NCBI GenBank assembly: GCA_903913865.1 | Contig: CAIWMU010000071.1 | Location: 1-37,827, forward strand | Source of the DNA: an uncultured Verrucomicrobia subdivision 3 bacterium | GTDB lineage: Bacteria; Verrucomicrobiota; Verrucomicrobiia; Limisphaerales; UBA8199 | Direction of reading: 5' to 3' | Length of the DNA: 37,827 bases | Shown here: positions 8,385 to 15,849 of the stretch, piece by piece | Numbering within the stretch: the stretch's first letter is position 1 | Layout: every line of letters starts with the position of its first letter | The notes under the pieces: model-generated | Databases searched by the model: none | Told to the model about the DNA's origin: nothing | What the model saw: the letters and a program-made list of their open reading frames with translations, nothing else | Made by a program: the position numbers and the translations under genes

Positions 8385-8423
8385 CCCTGAGGCCGTTTGC
8401 CGTAACGGCCAAAAGCCTCAGGG
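8385..8423. terminator. Bidirectional hairpin between pilQ and the DUF971 gene
   Basis: A 9-bp perfect stem CCCTGAGGC (8385-8393)/GCCTCAGGG (8415-8423) encloses a second stem GGCCGTT (8391-8397)/AACGGCC (8404-8410). It lies between convergent genes, 13 nt after pilQ and 11 nt past the DUF971 stop. There is an A-run within the loop side (plus strand) but only weak U-tracts outside, so its efficiency is uncertain. Confidence 0.6.
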
Positions 8424-8434
8424 CGGAAATCCTT

Positions 8435-8743
8435 TCATTCCTCGAGAGACTTGGCGAGCGCGTGCAGATACTCGAAGGGATAGAGACCGGTGGCGTGACC
8501 GTCCTTCCAAATGGGCTGGACTGCATAGGAACCGACCCAGTCAATGCGCACCAAAACAAAGGATGACAGTGTAAGGGTTTGCTCCGGCCCTTTGTGCAAC
8601 TGTCCCATCACATCCCGTTCCCCCTGACAGCCCGCACACGGGCAGCGCCGCCGCAGGGTCTCCAGAGGGATAAAGCTCTCGGTCTGGTCCGCCCACTTGA
8701 TGGCGATTTCCTTCCCTATCACTTGCAAGTCCAAAGGTCTCAT
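8435..8743 (-). CDS. DUF971 domain protein
   Basis: This 102-aa protein is a stand-alone DUF971 domain, the domain also found at the N-terminus of gamma-butyrobetaine hydroxylase. Hallmarks are the RRRCPCAGCQGE cysteine cluster (residues ~31-42) followed by WVGSYAVQPIWKDGHATGLYPFEYL. In other proteins this fold binds metal, and stand-alone copies are linked with iron-sulfur metabolism, but the exact role is not established. Its ATG overlaps the stop of the upstream PLP enzyme by 4 nt, so the two are probably co-translated. That pairing with a cysteine-desulfurase-like enzyme is suggestive of Fe-S or sulfur chemistry, which is an inference. Confidence 0.85.
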   Translation of the reverse strand: MRPLDLQVIGKEIAIKWADQTESFIPLETLRRRCPCAGCQGERDVMGQLHKGPEQTLTLSSFVLVRIDWVGSYAVQPIWKDGHATGLYPFEYLHALAKSLEE

Positions 8744-9903
8744 GGCTGTTGTTTGATGAATTCCAGAACCCGGGCGAGTTCGGCATCCGTGTTGTAGAAG
8801 TGTGGTGAAAACCGGATGTAGTGCTGACCTGACCTGTCACGCCGGAGTGATGTGATGATTTTTGCTGTGGTCAGCCGTCCATGCAGGGCCGGCATGTCGG
8901 TTCCCTCCCGATGGCAGGATACAATGGCGCTGGAATTCTCCAGCGGAGTATCTCCGGCAAGAACTGTGTAGCCCAGAGCCTGCAAGCCCCCTGCCAGCAA
9001 CGCACGTTTCCGCAATAGTTCCTTCGCAATATTGTCGATACCAAGTTCCAGCAGCAGCTCCATCGATCGGCGCAAGCCAACCAGTCCCAGCAGATTTTGA
9101 CTGCCCGCTTCGAACTTTTTCGCCCCTGGGCGATACTCTATCCGCTCCTGCGCCACATAATCAGGGCAACGTATATTGTGCCATCCGTAAATGGGGGGAG
9201 TAATCCGATCCTGAAGATCCCGGCGCACATAAAGCACCCCTGCCCCGCAGGGGCCAAGCAACCACTTATGGGCATCAGCTGCGAGCATGTCCACATGTTC
9301 AACCGTGGTGGGGAAGGCCCCGAGCGTCTGTATGCCATCAACGCAAAACAATATTTTCCTGGAGCGGAGATAGGACCCGATGGCCGCCAGATCCAAGCGG
9401 TAGCCGCTGATGAAATGACAACTCGCAAGAGCCACAAGGCGGGTGTTTTCATCCACCTGTCCCATCACATCGCGTGGTCGAATAATACCTAGACCGCGCG
9501 TGTTCATCAGGCGAACCTCAATGCCGCGCTGGGCCAGGGCAAGCCACGGATAAACATTGGAGGGGTAATCGTCAAAGTAGATCAGGATGTTGTCGTTGCG
9601 GCGCAGGTTCAGACCTGCGGCCAACAAACTCAGCGACAGTGATGTGGGTCCCACAAGAGCCACTTCGTCAGCCTCACATCCCAGCAGACGTGCGGCAGTC
9701 CCCCGCGTCTCATCCAACAGTCCAGGAAACACCGGGTCCTCCTGATCCCCCAATGTGCATTGGCGGGCATAACCGGATATGGCTTCCGCCACGCAGGTTG
9801 GCAGGGGGCAATCCCCCGCATGCGCCAGGAAAATTGAGTCTCTCGCCACGGGAAATTCCCGAAGGCGCAGCTCCTCGTCGTTCAAAATTTCATTTAATGT
9901 CAT
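8740..9903 (-). CDS. Class V aminotransferase-fold PLP enzyme
   Basis: This 387-aa cytoplasmic enzyme belongs to fold-type I, class V (the cysteine desulfurase/isopenicillin-N epimerase/kynureninase-like group). The PLP-binding lysine is in ADAHKWLLGP (K213), with the pyridine-nitrogen aspartate in CVDGIQ (D189). GTS/GPTSLS-type phosphate contacts lie near residue 85-90, and a C-terminal YIRFSPHFYNT region completes the fold. No cysteine-desulfurase catalytic Cys loop is evident, so epimerase or lyase-type activity is as likely as desulfuration. It begins 6 nt after the gspF-like stop and overlaps the DUF971 gene. Confidence 0.85.
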   Translation of the reverse strand: MTLNEILNDEELRLREFPVARDSIFLAHAGDCPLPTCVAEAISGYARQCTLGDQEDPVFPGLLDETRGTAARLLGCEADEVALVGPTSLSLSLLAAGLNLRRNDNILIYFDDYPSNVYPWLALAQRGIEVRLMNTRGLGIIRPRDVMGQVDENTRLVALASCHFISGYRLDLAAIGSYLRSRKILFCVDGIQTLGAFPTTVEHVDMLAADAHKWLLGPCGAGVLYVRRDLQDRITPPIYGWHNIRCPDYVAQERIEYRPGAKKFEAGSQNLLGLVGLRRSMELLLELGIDNIAKELLRKRALLAGGLQALGYTVLAGDTPLENSSAIVSCHREGTDMPALHGRLTTAKIITSLRRDRSGQHYIRFSPHFYNTDAELARVLEFIKQQP

Positions 9904-9909
9904 GGTAAA

Positions 9910-10911
9910 TCAGGTGTTATCGAGGACGTTGCCCAACGTTCGAAAGTAGCCCGACCAAAATCCGACAATCCGGATGCCGATCATGATCGCCACAATGGCA
10001 TACACAAGCCGGGGTGTCCACTGGGCGAATGCATGCATTTTCCGCAACCCTTCCTCCTGATAGTAGCGGCTCAACCGTTTGAGGCAGTCATCCAGTTTGC
10101 CACTCACCTCGCCAGCCATGTATTGGCTTGAAAACAGGTCGGGAAACAGCCGTGTCCCATTTACGAGCTCAGACGGGGTGGTGCCCTTTTGCAACGCGGA
10201 TCGCCAGGACCGAACCTCACGATTTATGGAAGGTGACCCACTGGCCAGAGCTGCCAGTTCCCAGGACTCGAAGATGTTCACACCCGCACTGATCAGGGCC
10301 TCGAGCGCTCCGGCCAACCTGCCCAATGCCAGATAACGGCGGGCAGCACCCAAAACCGGCACCGGATGAAGCAACCTCTCCACGAAGTGCCTCCATGCGG
10401 CGGCGTGCCGACTCTGGCCCAGATAAATCAATACCCCGACCACCAGGTATGCTGGCACCAAAAGCCCGATGGTCTGCCATGCGTAGTCCACCGTGTTCCC
10501 GGTCAGGAAAAACTGGGCGAACGGAAACACGAAAATTGCGAAATGGAGGAGAACGATCGGATACATGAGGTCCGATATGAATTGCCGGGCCATCCGGCAG
10601 CGCTCCGTGTAATAGTGGGCCAGCATCAGAAAACTTGCATCCATCCGGCCGCTGCGCTCGCCCGCATCGATGAGTGCCACATCGAATTCCGGCAACCACT
10701 GCTGCAGCCGTAGGGATTCCCCGATGGTGTTTCCCGCGTTGACGTGCCCCAGAAGCAAACCAATTGGCTTGCGATAGGATCTGGCGGGGGGATGCTTCTG
10801 AAGACGCTCCAGAGCCGACACCACACCCAAACCCGCAGACGTGAGTTGTGCAAGCTGGTGATAGAACTCAGCTCGACTGCTGAAATGTCCGGGCGTAAAT
10901 GTCAGGCTCAT
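9910..10911 (-). CDS. GspF/PilC-like type II secretion/type IV pilus inner-membrane platform protein
   Basis: With the ATG at 10911 the protein is 333 aa (MSLTFTPGHFSSRAEFYHQLAQLTSAG). Two T2SSF domains are visible: ~residues 12-125 (LAQLTSAGLGVVSALERL, LIDAGERSGRMD) and ~195-310 (RLAGALEALISAGVNIFESWELAA, MAGEVSGKLDDCL). Membrane helices lie near ~120-140, ~155-175 and ~300-320. PilC proteins are usually ~400 aa, so this one is short, mainly at the N-terminus. The frame stays open to 11166 but that extension overlaps the divergent gene and looks non-coding. Despite nearby pilMNO(P)Q, this gene is on the opposite strand with unrelated enzymes and no PilB/PilT ATPase. Confidence 0.85.
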   Translation of the reverse strand: MSLTFTPGHFSSRAEFYHQLAQLTSAGLGVVSALERLQKHPPARSYRKPIGLLLGHVNAGNTIGESLRLQQWLPEFDVALIDAGERSGRMDASFLMLAHYYTERCRMARQFISDLMYPIVLLHFAIFVFPFAQFFLTGNTVDYAWQTIGLLVPAYLVVGVLIYLGQSRHAAAWRHFVERLLHPVPVLGAARRYLALGRLAGALEALISAGVNIFESWELAALASGSPSINREVRSWRSALQKGTTPSELVNGTRLFPDLFSSQYMAGEVSGKLDDCLKRLSRYYQEEGLRKMHAFAQWTPRLVYAIVAIMIGIRIVGFWSGYFRTLGNVLDNT

Positions 10912-11110
10912 ATTGCGGGTCCGAACGGCGGACCACGAATCAACCTTGCCCTGCCCCCCTCCGGAAAGCAAGCCCCCGGGTGATGTGGCCATGAAACCAA
11001 CAATAGGCGACAAACGGATCTCAAGCCCCGAAAAAAACAGGACCAATTGCGCCAGGATGGTTTCCTGCTTTGAATCAGCCACTGAACGGGTTAGCTTTTT
11101 ATCCGAAACA

Positions 11111-12316
11111 ATGAAGACCATCTCAACGGCCCCGGGCACCATCTCCGGGCAGACACCCACCATCACTCCGGAGCGCCTCAGTTCCCTGGATGCCTACCGT
11201 GGATTTGTCATGTTCCTGATGCTGGCCGAGGTTCTGCAATTTTCCCGTGTGTCGGATGCGCTGCCCGGGAGCAAATTCTGGGAATTTCTTGGCGACCAGC
11301 AGTCTCACGTGGCTTGGATCGGATGCGCCCTGCATGATCTCATCCAGCCCTCATTTTCTTTTCTTGTCGGTGTGGCACTACCCTTTTCGATCGCCAACCG
11401 GCTGGGTCGCTCGCAGTCGAGGGGACAGATCTTCCTCCACGCCATTTACCGTGCGCTTACACTGATCCTGCTGGGTGTCTTCCTGCGATCCACGTGGACC
11501 TTTGAAGACACTCTCTCGCAAATCGGTTTGGGTTATGTGTTCTTGTTCATGCTGGGATTCAGACCGGTTCGCGATCAGTGGATCGCCTTCGGGGTTCTTC
11601 TGGCAGGCTATTGGACCGCATTTGCGCTTTACCCGCTGCCCGGCCCGGGGTGGGACTACGCAAAGGTGGGGGTAACAAACGACGGAGCTCAGGTCTTGTC
11701 CGGCTTTGCAGCCCATTGGAGCAAAAACAGCAACCTCGCCTGGAGTTTTGATACCTGGTTCCTCAACTTGTTTCCCCGGCGCGACGTGTTCAAATTCAAC
11801 GGTGGGGGATACGCAACGCTCAGCTTCATCCCGACACTCGCCACGATGGTTCTAGGGCTCATCGCGGGAGGCATCCTCCGGCGGGACTGGACCGGCTCCC
11901 GCAAAGTAAAATGGTTTGCCATCGCAGGGGCAATCAGCTTGGGAGTTGCCATCCTCATCGGATGGCTCGGCATCTGCCCGGTGGTGAAACGCATCTGGAC
12001 TCCGGCCTGGGTGCTGTTCAGCGGCGGGTGGTGTCTGCTGCTGCTCGCTTCTTTCTACGGAATTGTGGATGTTCTGAAATTTCGCGCCTGGGCATTCCCT
12101 CTGATTGTCATCGGCATGAACTCCATCCTCGCATACTGTTCCGAACATCTCTTCGGGGGCTTCATCAAGGGAACCCTGATTGGTCATTTTAGTTCACGTG
12201 TCTTCAACGTGCTGGGGGAAGCATACTCCCCCATCCTCACCGGGGCGCCCACACTGCTGTTGATCTGGCTTCTGCTTTACTGGATGTACCGGCAAAAATA
12301 TTTCCTCAGGATCTGA
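11111..12316 (+). CDS. COG4299/DUF5009-type membrane acyltransferase homologue
   Basis: This 401-aa polytopic membrane protein resembles the catalytic domain of heparan-alpha-glucosaminide N-acetyltransferase (COG4299/DUF5009). The family's opening motif ERLSSLDAYRGFVMFLML (residues ~17-34) is followed by HVAWIGCALHDLIQPSFSFLVGVALPF and about ten hydrophobic helices, ending in IWLLLYWMYRQKYFLRI. The ATG at 11111 fits family N-termini; the frame is open from 10913 but the extra residues are not family-like. In bacteria these proteins probably transfer acetyl groups to amino sugars across the membrane. That is family knowledge, and the substrate here is unknown. It is divergent from the GspF-like gene. 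Confidence 0.83.
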   Translation: MKTISTAPGTISGQTPTITPERLSSLDAYRGFVMFLMLAEVLQFSRVSDALPGSKFWEFLGDQQSHVAWIGCALHDLIQPSFSFLVGVALPFSIANRLGRSQSRGQIFLHAIYRALTLILLGVFLRSTWTFEDTLSQIGLGYVFLFMLGFRPVRDQWIAFGVLLAGYWTAFALYPLPGPGWDYAKVGVTNDGAQVLSGFAAHWSKNSNLAWSFDTWFLNLFPRRDVFKFNGGGYATLSFIPTLATMVLGLIAGGILRRDWTGSRKVKWFAIAGAISLGVAILIGWLGICPVVKRIWTPAWVLFSGGWCLLLLASFYGIVDVLKFRAWAFPLIVIGMNSILAYCSEHLFGGFIKGTLIGHFSSRVFNVLGEAYSPILTGAPTLLLIWLLLYWMYRQKYFLRI

Positions 12317-12434
12317 GCACCTCCATCCCCTCTAAGGCTGAATCTTTGGGGTAGATCATCAGACAGTTTCCGCTTCGGAACGAACCCTCCTTCCGAGGAC
12401 GTTTTCGCTTTTCAGATGCAGCCCCCGTATTATC

Positions 12435-13838
12435 ATGCACCCAATGTTTTCACGGATTCAATCAGTTCATTTTGTCGGCATCTGCGGAACGGCCATGGCC
12501 TCGGTCGCCGCGGCCATGAAGGAGAAGGGTGTGAAGGTCACAGGCTCCGACCAGAATGTCTATCCACCCATGTCCACTTTTCTGTCCAGCAGGCAGATCG
12601 AGGTCATCTCGGGGTATGCGGAGCAAAATGTTGCCTACAAGCCGGATCTGGTTGTCATCGGAAATGCCATCTCAAGAGGCAATCCCGAGGCGGAGTATGT
12701 GCTCGACCACAAGATGCGTTATTGTTCGCTTCCCGAGCTTCTGAGAGAGTTTTTCATCCGGGGCAAACGTTCGCTCGTTGTGGCTGGCACACATGGCAAA
12801 ACGACCACCACATCGCTGCTTACCTGGGTTTTTGAGCATAACGGTTTGAATCCGAGCTATCTGATTGGGGGCATTCCCAACAACCTCGGCCAGGGGGCTA
12901 GATTCACAGATAGCGAATGGTTCATCATTGAGGGGGATGAATATGACACCGCCTTCTTCGACAAGCGCAGCAAATTTATCCACTACCTGCCTGAGGTCGC
13001 CATCCTCAACAATCTGGAATATGACCACGCCGACATCTTTCCAAATCTCGAAGCGATTCAAACCAGTTTCAAACACTTCATCCGGCTCGTTCCCCGCAAT
13101 GGCCTTCTGCTCCTGAACGGGGATGACCGGAACCTGACGGAAATCGGCCGCGTGACTCACTGCCCGGTCAAGCGTTTCGGCTTGAGCGATGGCAACTCCG
13201 TTCAAGCGTTCAACATCCGCTACGGCCCCACCGCAACAGAGTTTGAGATTCCGAGCTTCAAGTTCCACACCAATTTCGTGGGCGAACTCAACGTTCGCAA
13301 CGCTCTGGCAGTTGTGGCCTGCGCCAAGCACTGCGGCCTTAAGAATCAGCAGATCCAGTCGGCCTTCGAAACCTTCAAGGGAATCAAACGACGCATGGAG
13401 ATCAGGGGCATTGCCGGTGGTATCATCGTGGTGGACGATTTTGGACACCATCCGACCGCCATCAGGGAGACCCTCAGTGCTCTGCGAATCAAATATCCCA
13501 ACCAAAAAATCCACGCCATCTTTGAGCCTCGAACCAACACCACCCGACGTAATGTCTTTCAATCGGAGTTGGTGAGGGCATTTGCCGAGGCGGATGCTGT
13601 GGTGCTTGCCCAGATCGCCCGTCTGGAAATGCTGAAACCGGAGGAGCGCCTCGACCCGGAGCGGCTCATGATCGAGTTGAGAGCTTCCGGAAAATCGGCA
13701 GCCTACCTGCCTGATGTGGACGCCATTGTAAACCACATGGGGCTCGAAGCCCAGGGCGGGGATGTCGTGGTGGTGTTCAGCAATGGCGGATTCGGGGGAA
13801 TTCACAATCGGCTGATCGAGCGGTTTAATCGGCGCTAG
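12435..13838 (+). CDS. mpl: UDP-N-acetylmuramate:L-alanyl-gamma-D-glutamyl-meso-diaminopimelate ligase (Mpl)
   Basis: This 467-aa Mur-ligase-family enzyme of murein recycling attaches the recovered tripeptide to UDP-MurNAc in the cytoplasm. The N-terminal Rossmann-type domain has HFVGICGTAM (residues ~12-21). The ATP-binding loop is AGTHGKTTTTSLLT (118-130). Central-domain motifs include IIEGDEYDTAFFD and NLEYDHADIF, which are diagnostic of Mpl rather than MurC. The C-terminal domain has DDFGHHPTAIRETL and FEPRTNTTRRN. Length is typical. A second in-frame ATG at 12444 is an alternative start, and neither has a clear Shine-Dalgarno. Mpl implies meso-DAP peptidoglycan and wall recycling. Confidence 0.95.
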   Translation: MHPMFSRIQSVHFVGICGTAMASVAAAMKEKGVKVTGSDQNVYPPMSTFLSSRQIEVISGYAEQNVAYKPDLVVIGNAISRGNPEAEYVLDHKMRYCSLPELLREFFIRGKRSLVVAGTHGKTTTTSLLTWVFEHNGLNPSYLIGGIPNNLGQGARFTDSEWFIIEGDEYDTAFFDKRSKFIHYLPEVAILNNLEYDHADIFPNLEAIQTSFKHFIRLVPRNGLLLLNGDDRNLTEIGRVTHCPVKRFGLSDGNSVQAFNIRYGPTATEFEIPSFKFHTNFVGELNVRNALAVVACAKHCGLKNQQIQSAFETFKGIKRRMEIRGIAGGIIVVDDFGHHPTAIRETLSALRIKYPNQKIHAIFEPRTNTTRRNVFQSELVRAFAEADAVVLAQIARLEMLKPEERLDPERLMIELRASGKSAAYLPDVDAIVNHMGLEAQGGDVVVVFSNGGFGGIHNRLIERFNRR

Positions 13839-13917
13839 GCACCCGAACCACGATACGCACCGTGCCAGTCAGGATTTTGCGCCTTGCCAAACCCTGTATG
13901 CATTTTACATTCGCACT

Positions 13918-14304
13918 ATGGAATCGACTCAAATAAGAGAGTATCTGCCAGTCTTGATGCTCGTGATTTTGGCGGTGGGGTTTTCCTTCGGGATGCTCCT
14001 ATTCTCTGTGATCGTGGGGAAAAAGGGGCGCCGCCCGGCCATAAAGGACACGGCTTATGAGTGTGGCATGCTCCCCATCGGGGCCGGCAACACCCGGCTG
14101 TCAGTTAAATTCTACCTTGTGGCGATGCTGTTCATTCTTTTCGATATTGAGGTCGTGTTCCTGTATCCTTGGGCTGTTGTTTACAAGGACATGCTCCGGA
14201 CCAATGGCCCCGCCATCCTCGGAGCCATGCTCTCCTTCATGCTCATTCTCTTCGTAGGTTACATCTATGCCCTCAAGAAGAGGGCCTTTGACTGGAAGAA
14301 CTAA
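13918..14304 (+). CDS. nuoA: NADH-quinone oxidoreductase subunit A (NuoA), isolated
   Basis: This 128-aa complex I membrane subunit has three transmembrane helices (~10-32, ~64-86, ~96-118). The conserved loop DTAYECGMLPIG (residues ~44-55) carries the cysteine of the quinone-site loop, and RLSVKFYLVAMLFILFDIEVVFLYPW is the strongest family signature. It is normally the first gene of a nuoABCDEFGHIJKLMN operon, but here it lies alone between mpl and a phosphohexomutase gene, and no other nuo gene is in the window. It has an intact length and key residues, so it is probably functional with partners encoded elsewhere. Confidence 0.95.
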   Translation: MESTQIREYLPVLMLVILAVGFSFGMLLFSVIVGKKGRRPAIKDTAYECGMLPIGAGNTRLSVKFYLVAMLFILFDIEVVFLYPWAVVYKDMLRTNGPAILGAMLSFMLILFVGYIYALKKRAFDWKN

Positions 14305-14392
14305 ACCTGGCGGACCGGCTTACCGGGGAGTTGGACTAGAGAAAACTCCTTCCAACCCACACATAAGATACCACCGTTGACTTAACTTCATC

Positions 14393-15802
14393 ATGGCCAA
14401 CATAAAATTCGGAACCTCAGGTTGGCGTGGGTTGATCGCCCGCGACTTCACCTTCGAAAACGTCCGTCTCGCAACGCAGGGAATAGCGGAATACCTCATA
14501 GAAGCCCCAAGCTCGAAATCAAAAACTGTGATCATGGGGTATGACACGCGATTTTTGGGACGTGAGTTCTCCCTGGCGGCGGCAGAGGTCCTGGCAGCGG
14601 TAGGATTTCAACCCCTCCTTACCGATCGCGATGCGCCAACCCCCGTGATTGCCCACACAATCCGGAAGCGAAAAGCCATTGGCGGCATCAATATGACCGC
14701 AAGCCATAATCCGGCTGAATATCAGGGGCTCAAGTTTTCCACCAGCAATGGTGCACCATCCCAACCGGAGGTCACCCGTCAGGTCGAGGCCAACATAGCC
14801 CGACTGCAACAGGAAAACTGGTCGTTCAAGTCGGCGGTCATCGGCACCTACACATGCAAAACCTTTGACCCCAGGCCGGACTATTTCAAACAGATCAAAA
14901 AACTCATCGATTTCGATGCCATCCGCAAAGGCAGGATGAAGATCGCCGTGGAACTGATGTATGGCACGGGTCGCGGCTACCTTGACACACTTCTCGAAGA
15001 AGCCGGTGCGAAGGTTACCCTGTTTCACAACGAACTGAACCCGCTTTTCGGTGGTCATCATCCTGAACCCAACGCCGAAGGCATGGCGGCAGTCAGTGCT
15101 CTGGTGCGCTCCGGCAAGGCACAACTGGGTCTCGGCCTCGACGGGGATGCCGATCGGTTTGGCATTGTGGATAAAGACGGCACATGGCTCACCCCCAACC
15201 AAATTCTAGCCCTGGCCCTATATCACCTGAAGAAGAACCGGGGATGGACCGGGGCCGTCGTGCGCACGGTTCCAACAAGCCATCAGGTTGACTCTGTGGC
15301 CAACCTTCTCGGGGTGAAAGTTCATGAAACGCCCGTCGGGTTCAAATACATCGGAGCCCTGATGGAAAGTGAGCCGATCATTGTGGGCGGCGAGGAGTCC
15401 GGCGGCCTCAGCGTCAAGGGGCATGTCCCAGAGAAGGATGGCATACTTGCCTGCCTTTTGATGGCTGAACTGGTGGCAACGGAAGGAAAGCCTTTGGGAC
15501 GCATTCTCAAGGAGCTCGAGAAGCAGACCGGTCCGTTCTTCACAGACCGGATCAATGTTGCCATCCGGCCCGAAACCAAGGATGCCCTGTTAGCCAAGCT
15601 TGGCTCCGGCCTTGCGAAGATTGGTTCGTTCCCTGTGGAGAAGTTCATCACAACGGACGGCTACAAGTATCTGCTGCCCGGCAACGAATGGGTTGCCTTT
15701 CGCGCTAGCGGAACAGAACCCCTGGTTCGCTGCTACATTGAGGCGAAATCCGGGGCCCACTTCAAAAAACTGCGTCAAGCGTGCACCGCTCTGCTGGGGT
15801 AG
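14393..15802 (+). CDS. Phosphoglucomutase/phosphomannomutase family enzyme
   Basis: This 469-aa alpha-D-phosphohexomutase interconverts hexose 1- and 6-phosphates in the cytoplasm. Opening motif FGTSGWRGLIARDFT (residues 6-20) binds the substrate. The catalytic phosphoserine is in MTASHNPAEYQG (S104), the Mg2+ loop is LDGDADRFG (249-257), the sugar loop is VGGEESGGLS (~335-344) and the C-terminal phosphate-binding loop is FRASGTEPLVRCY (~438-450). All four hallmark loops are intact. Sugar specificity (glucose, mannose or glucosamine) cannot be assigned from sequence alone. It probably feeds cell-envelope or storage polysaccharide precursors. Confidence 0.92.
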   Translation: MANIKFGTSGWRGLIARDFTFENVRLATQGIAEYLIEAPSSKSKTVIMGYDTRFLGREFSLAAAEVLAAVGFQPLLTDRDAPTPVIAHTIRKRKAIGGINMTASHNPAEYQGLKFSTSNGAPSQPEVTRQVEANIARLQQENWSFKSAVIGTYTCKTFDPRPDYFKQIKKLIDFDAIRKGRMKIAVELMYGTGRGYLDTLLEEAGAKVTLFHNELNPLFGGHHPEPNAEGMAAVSALVRSGKAQLGLGLDGDADRFGIVDKDGTWLTPNQILALALYHLKKNRGWTGAVVRTVPTSHQVDSVANLLGVKVHETPVGFKYIGALMESEPIIVGGEESGGLSVKGHVPEKDGILACLLMAELVATEGKPLGRILKELEKQTGPFFTDRINVAIRPETKDALLAKLGSGLAKIGSFPVEKFITTDGYKYLLPGNEWVAFRASGTEPLVRCYIEAKSGAHFKKLRQACTALLG

Positions 15803-15849
15803 TGGTGACCTGAATAACCTCCTGTTCGAAATCGGGCGCCTTGAGAACT

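Noticed and set aside
12672-13805. 377-codon minus-strand open frame antisense to mpl
   Set aside because: A long shadow frame; mpl on the plus strand has all catalytic motifs, and the antisense product resembles nothing known.
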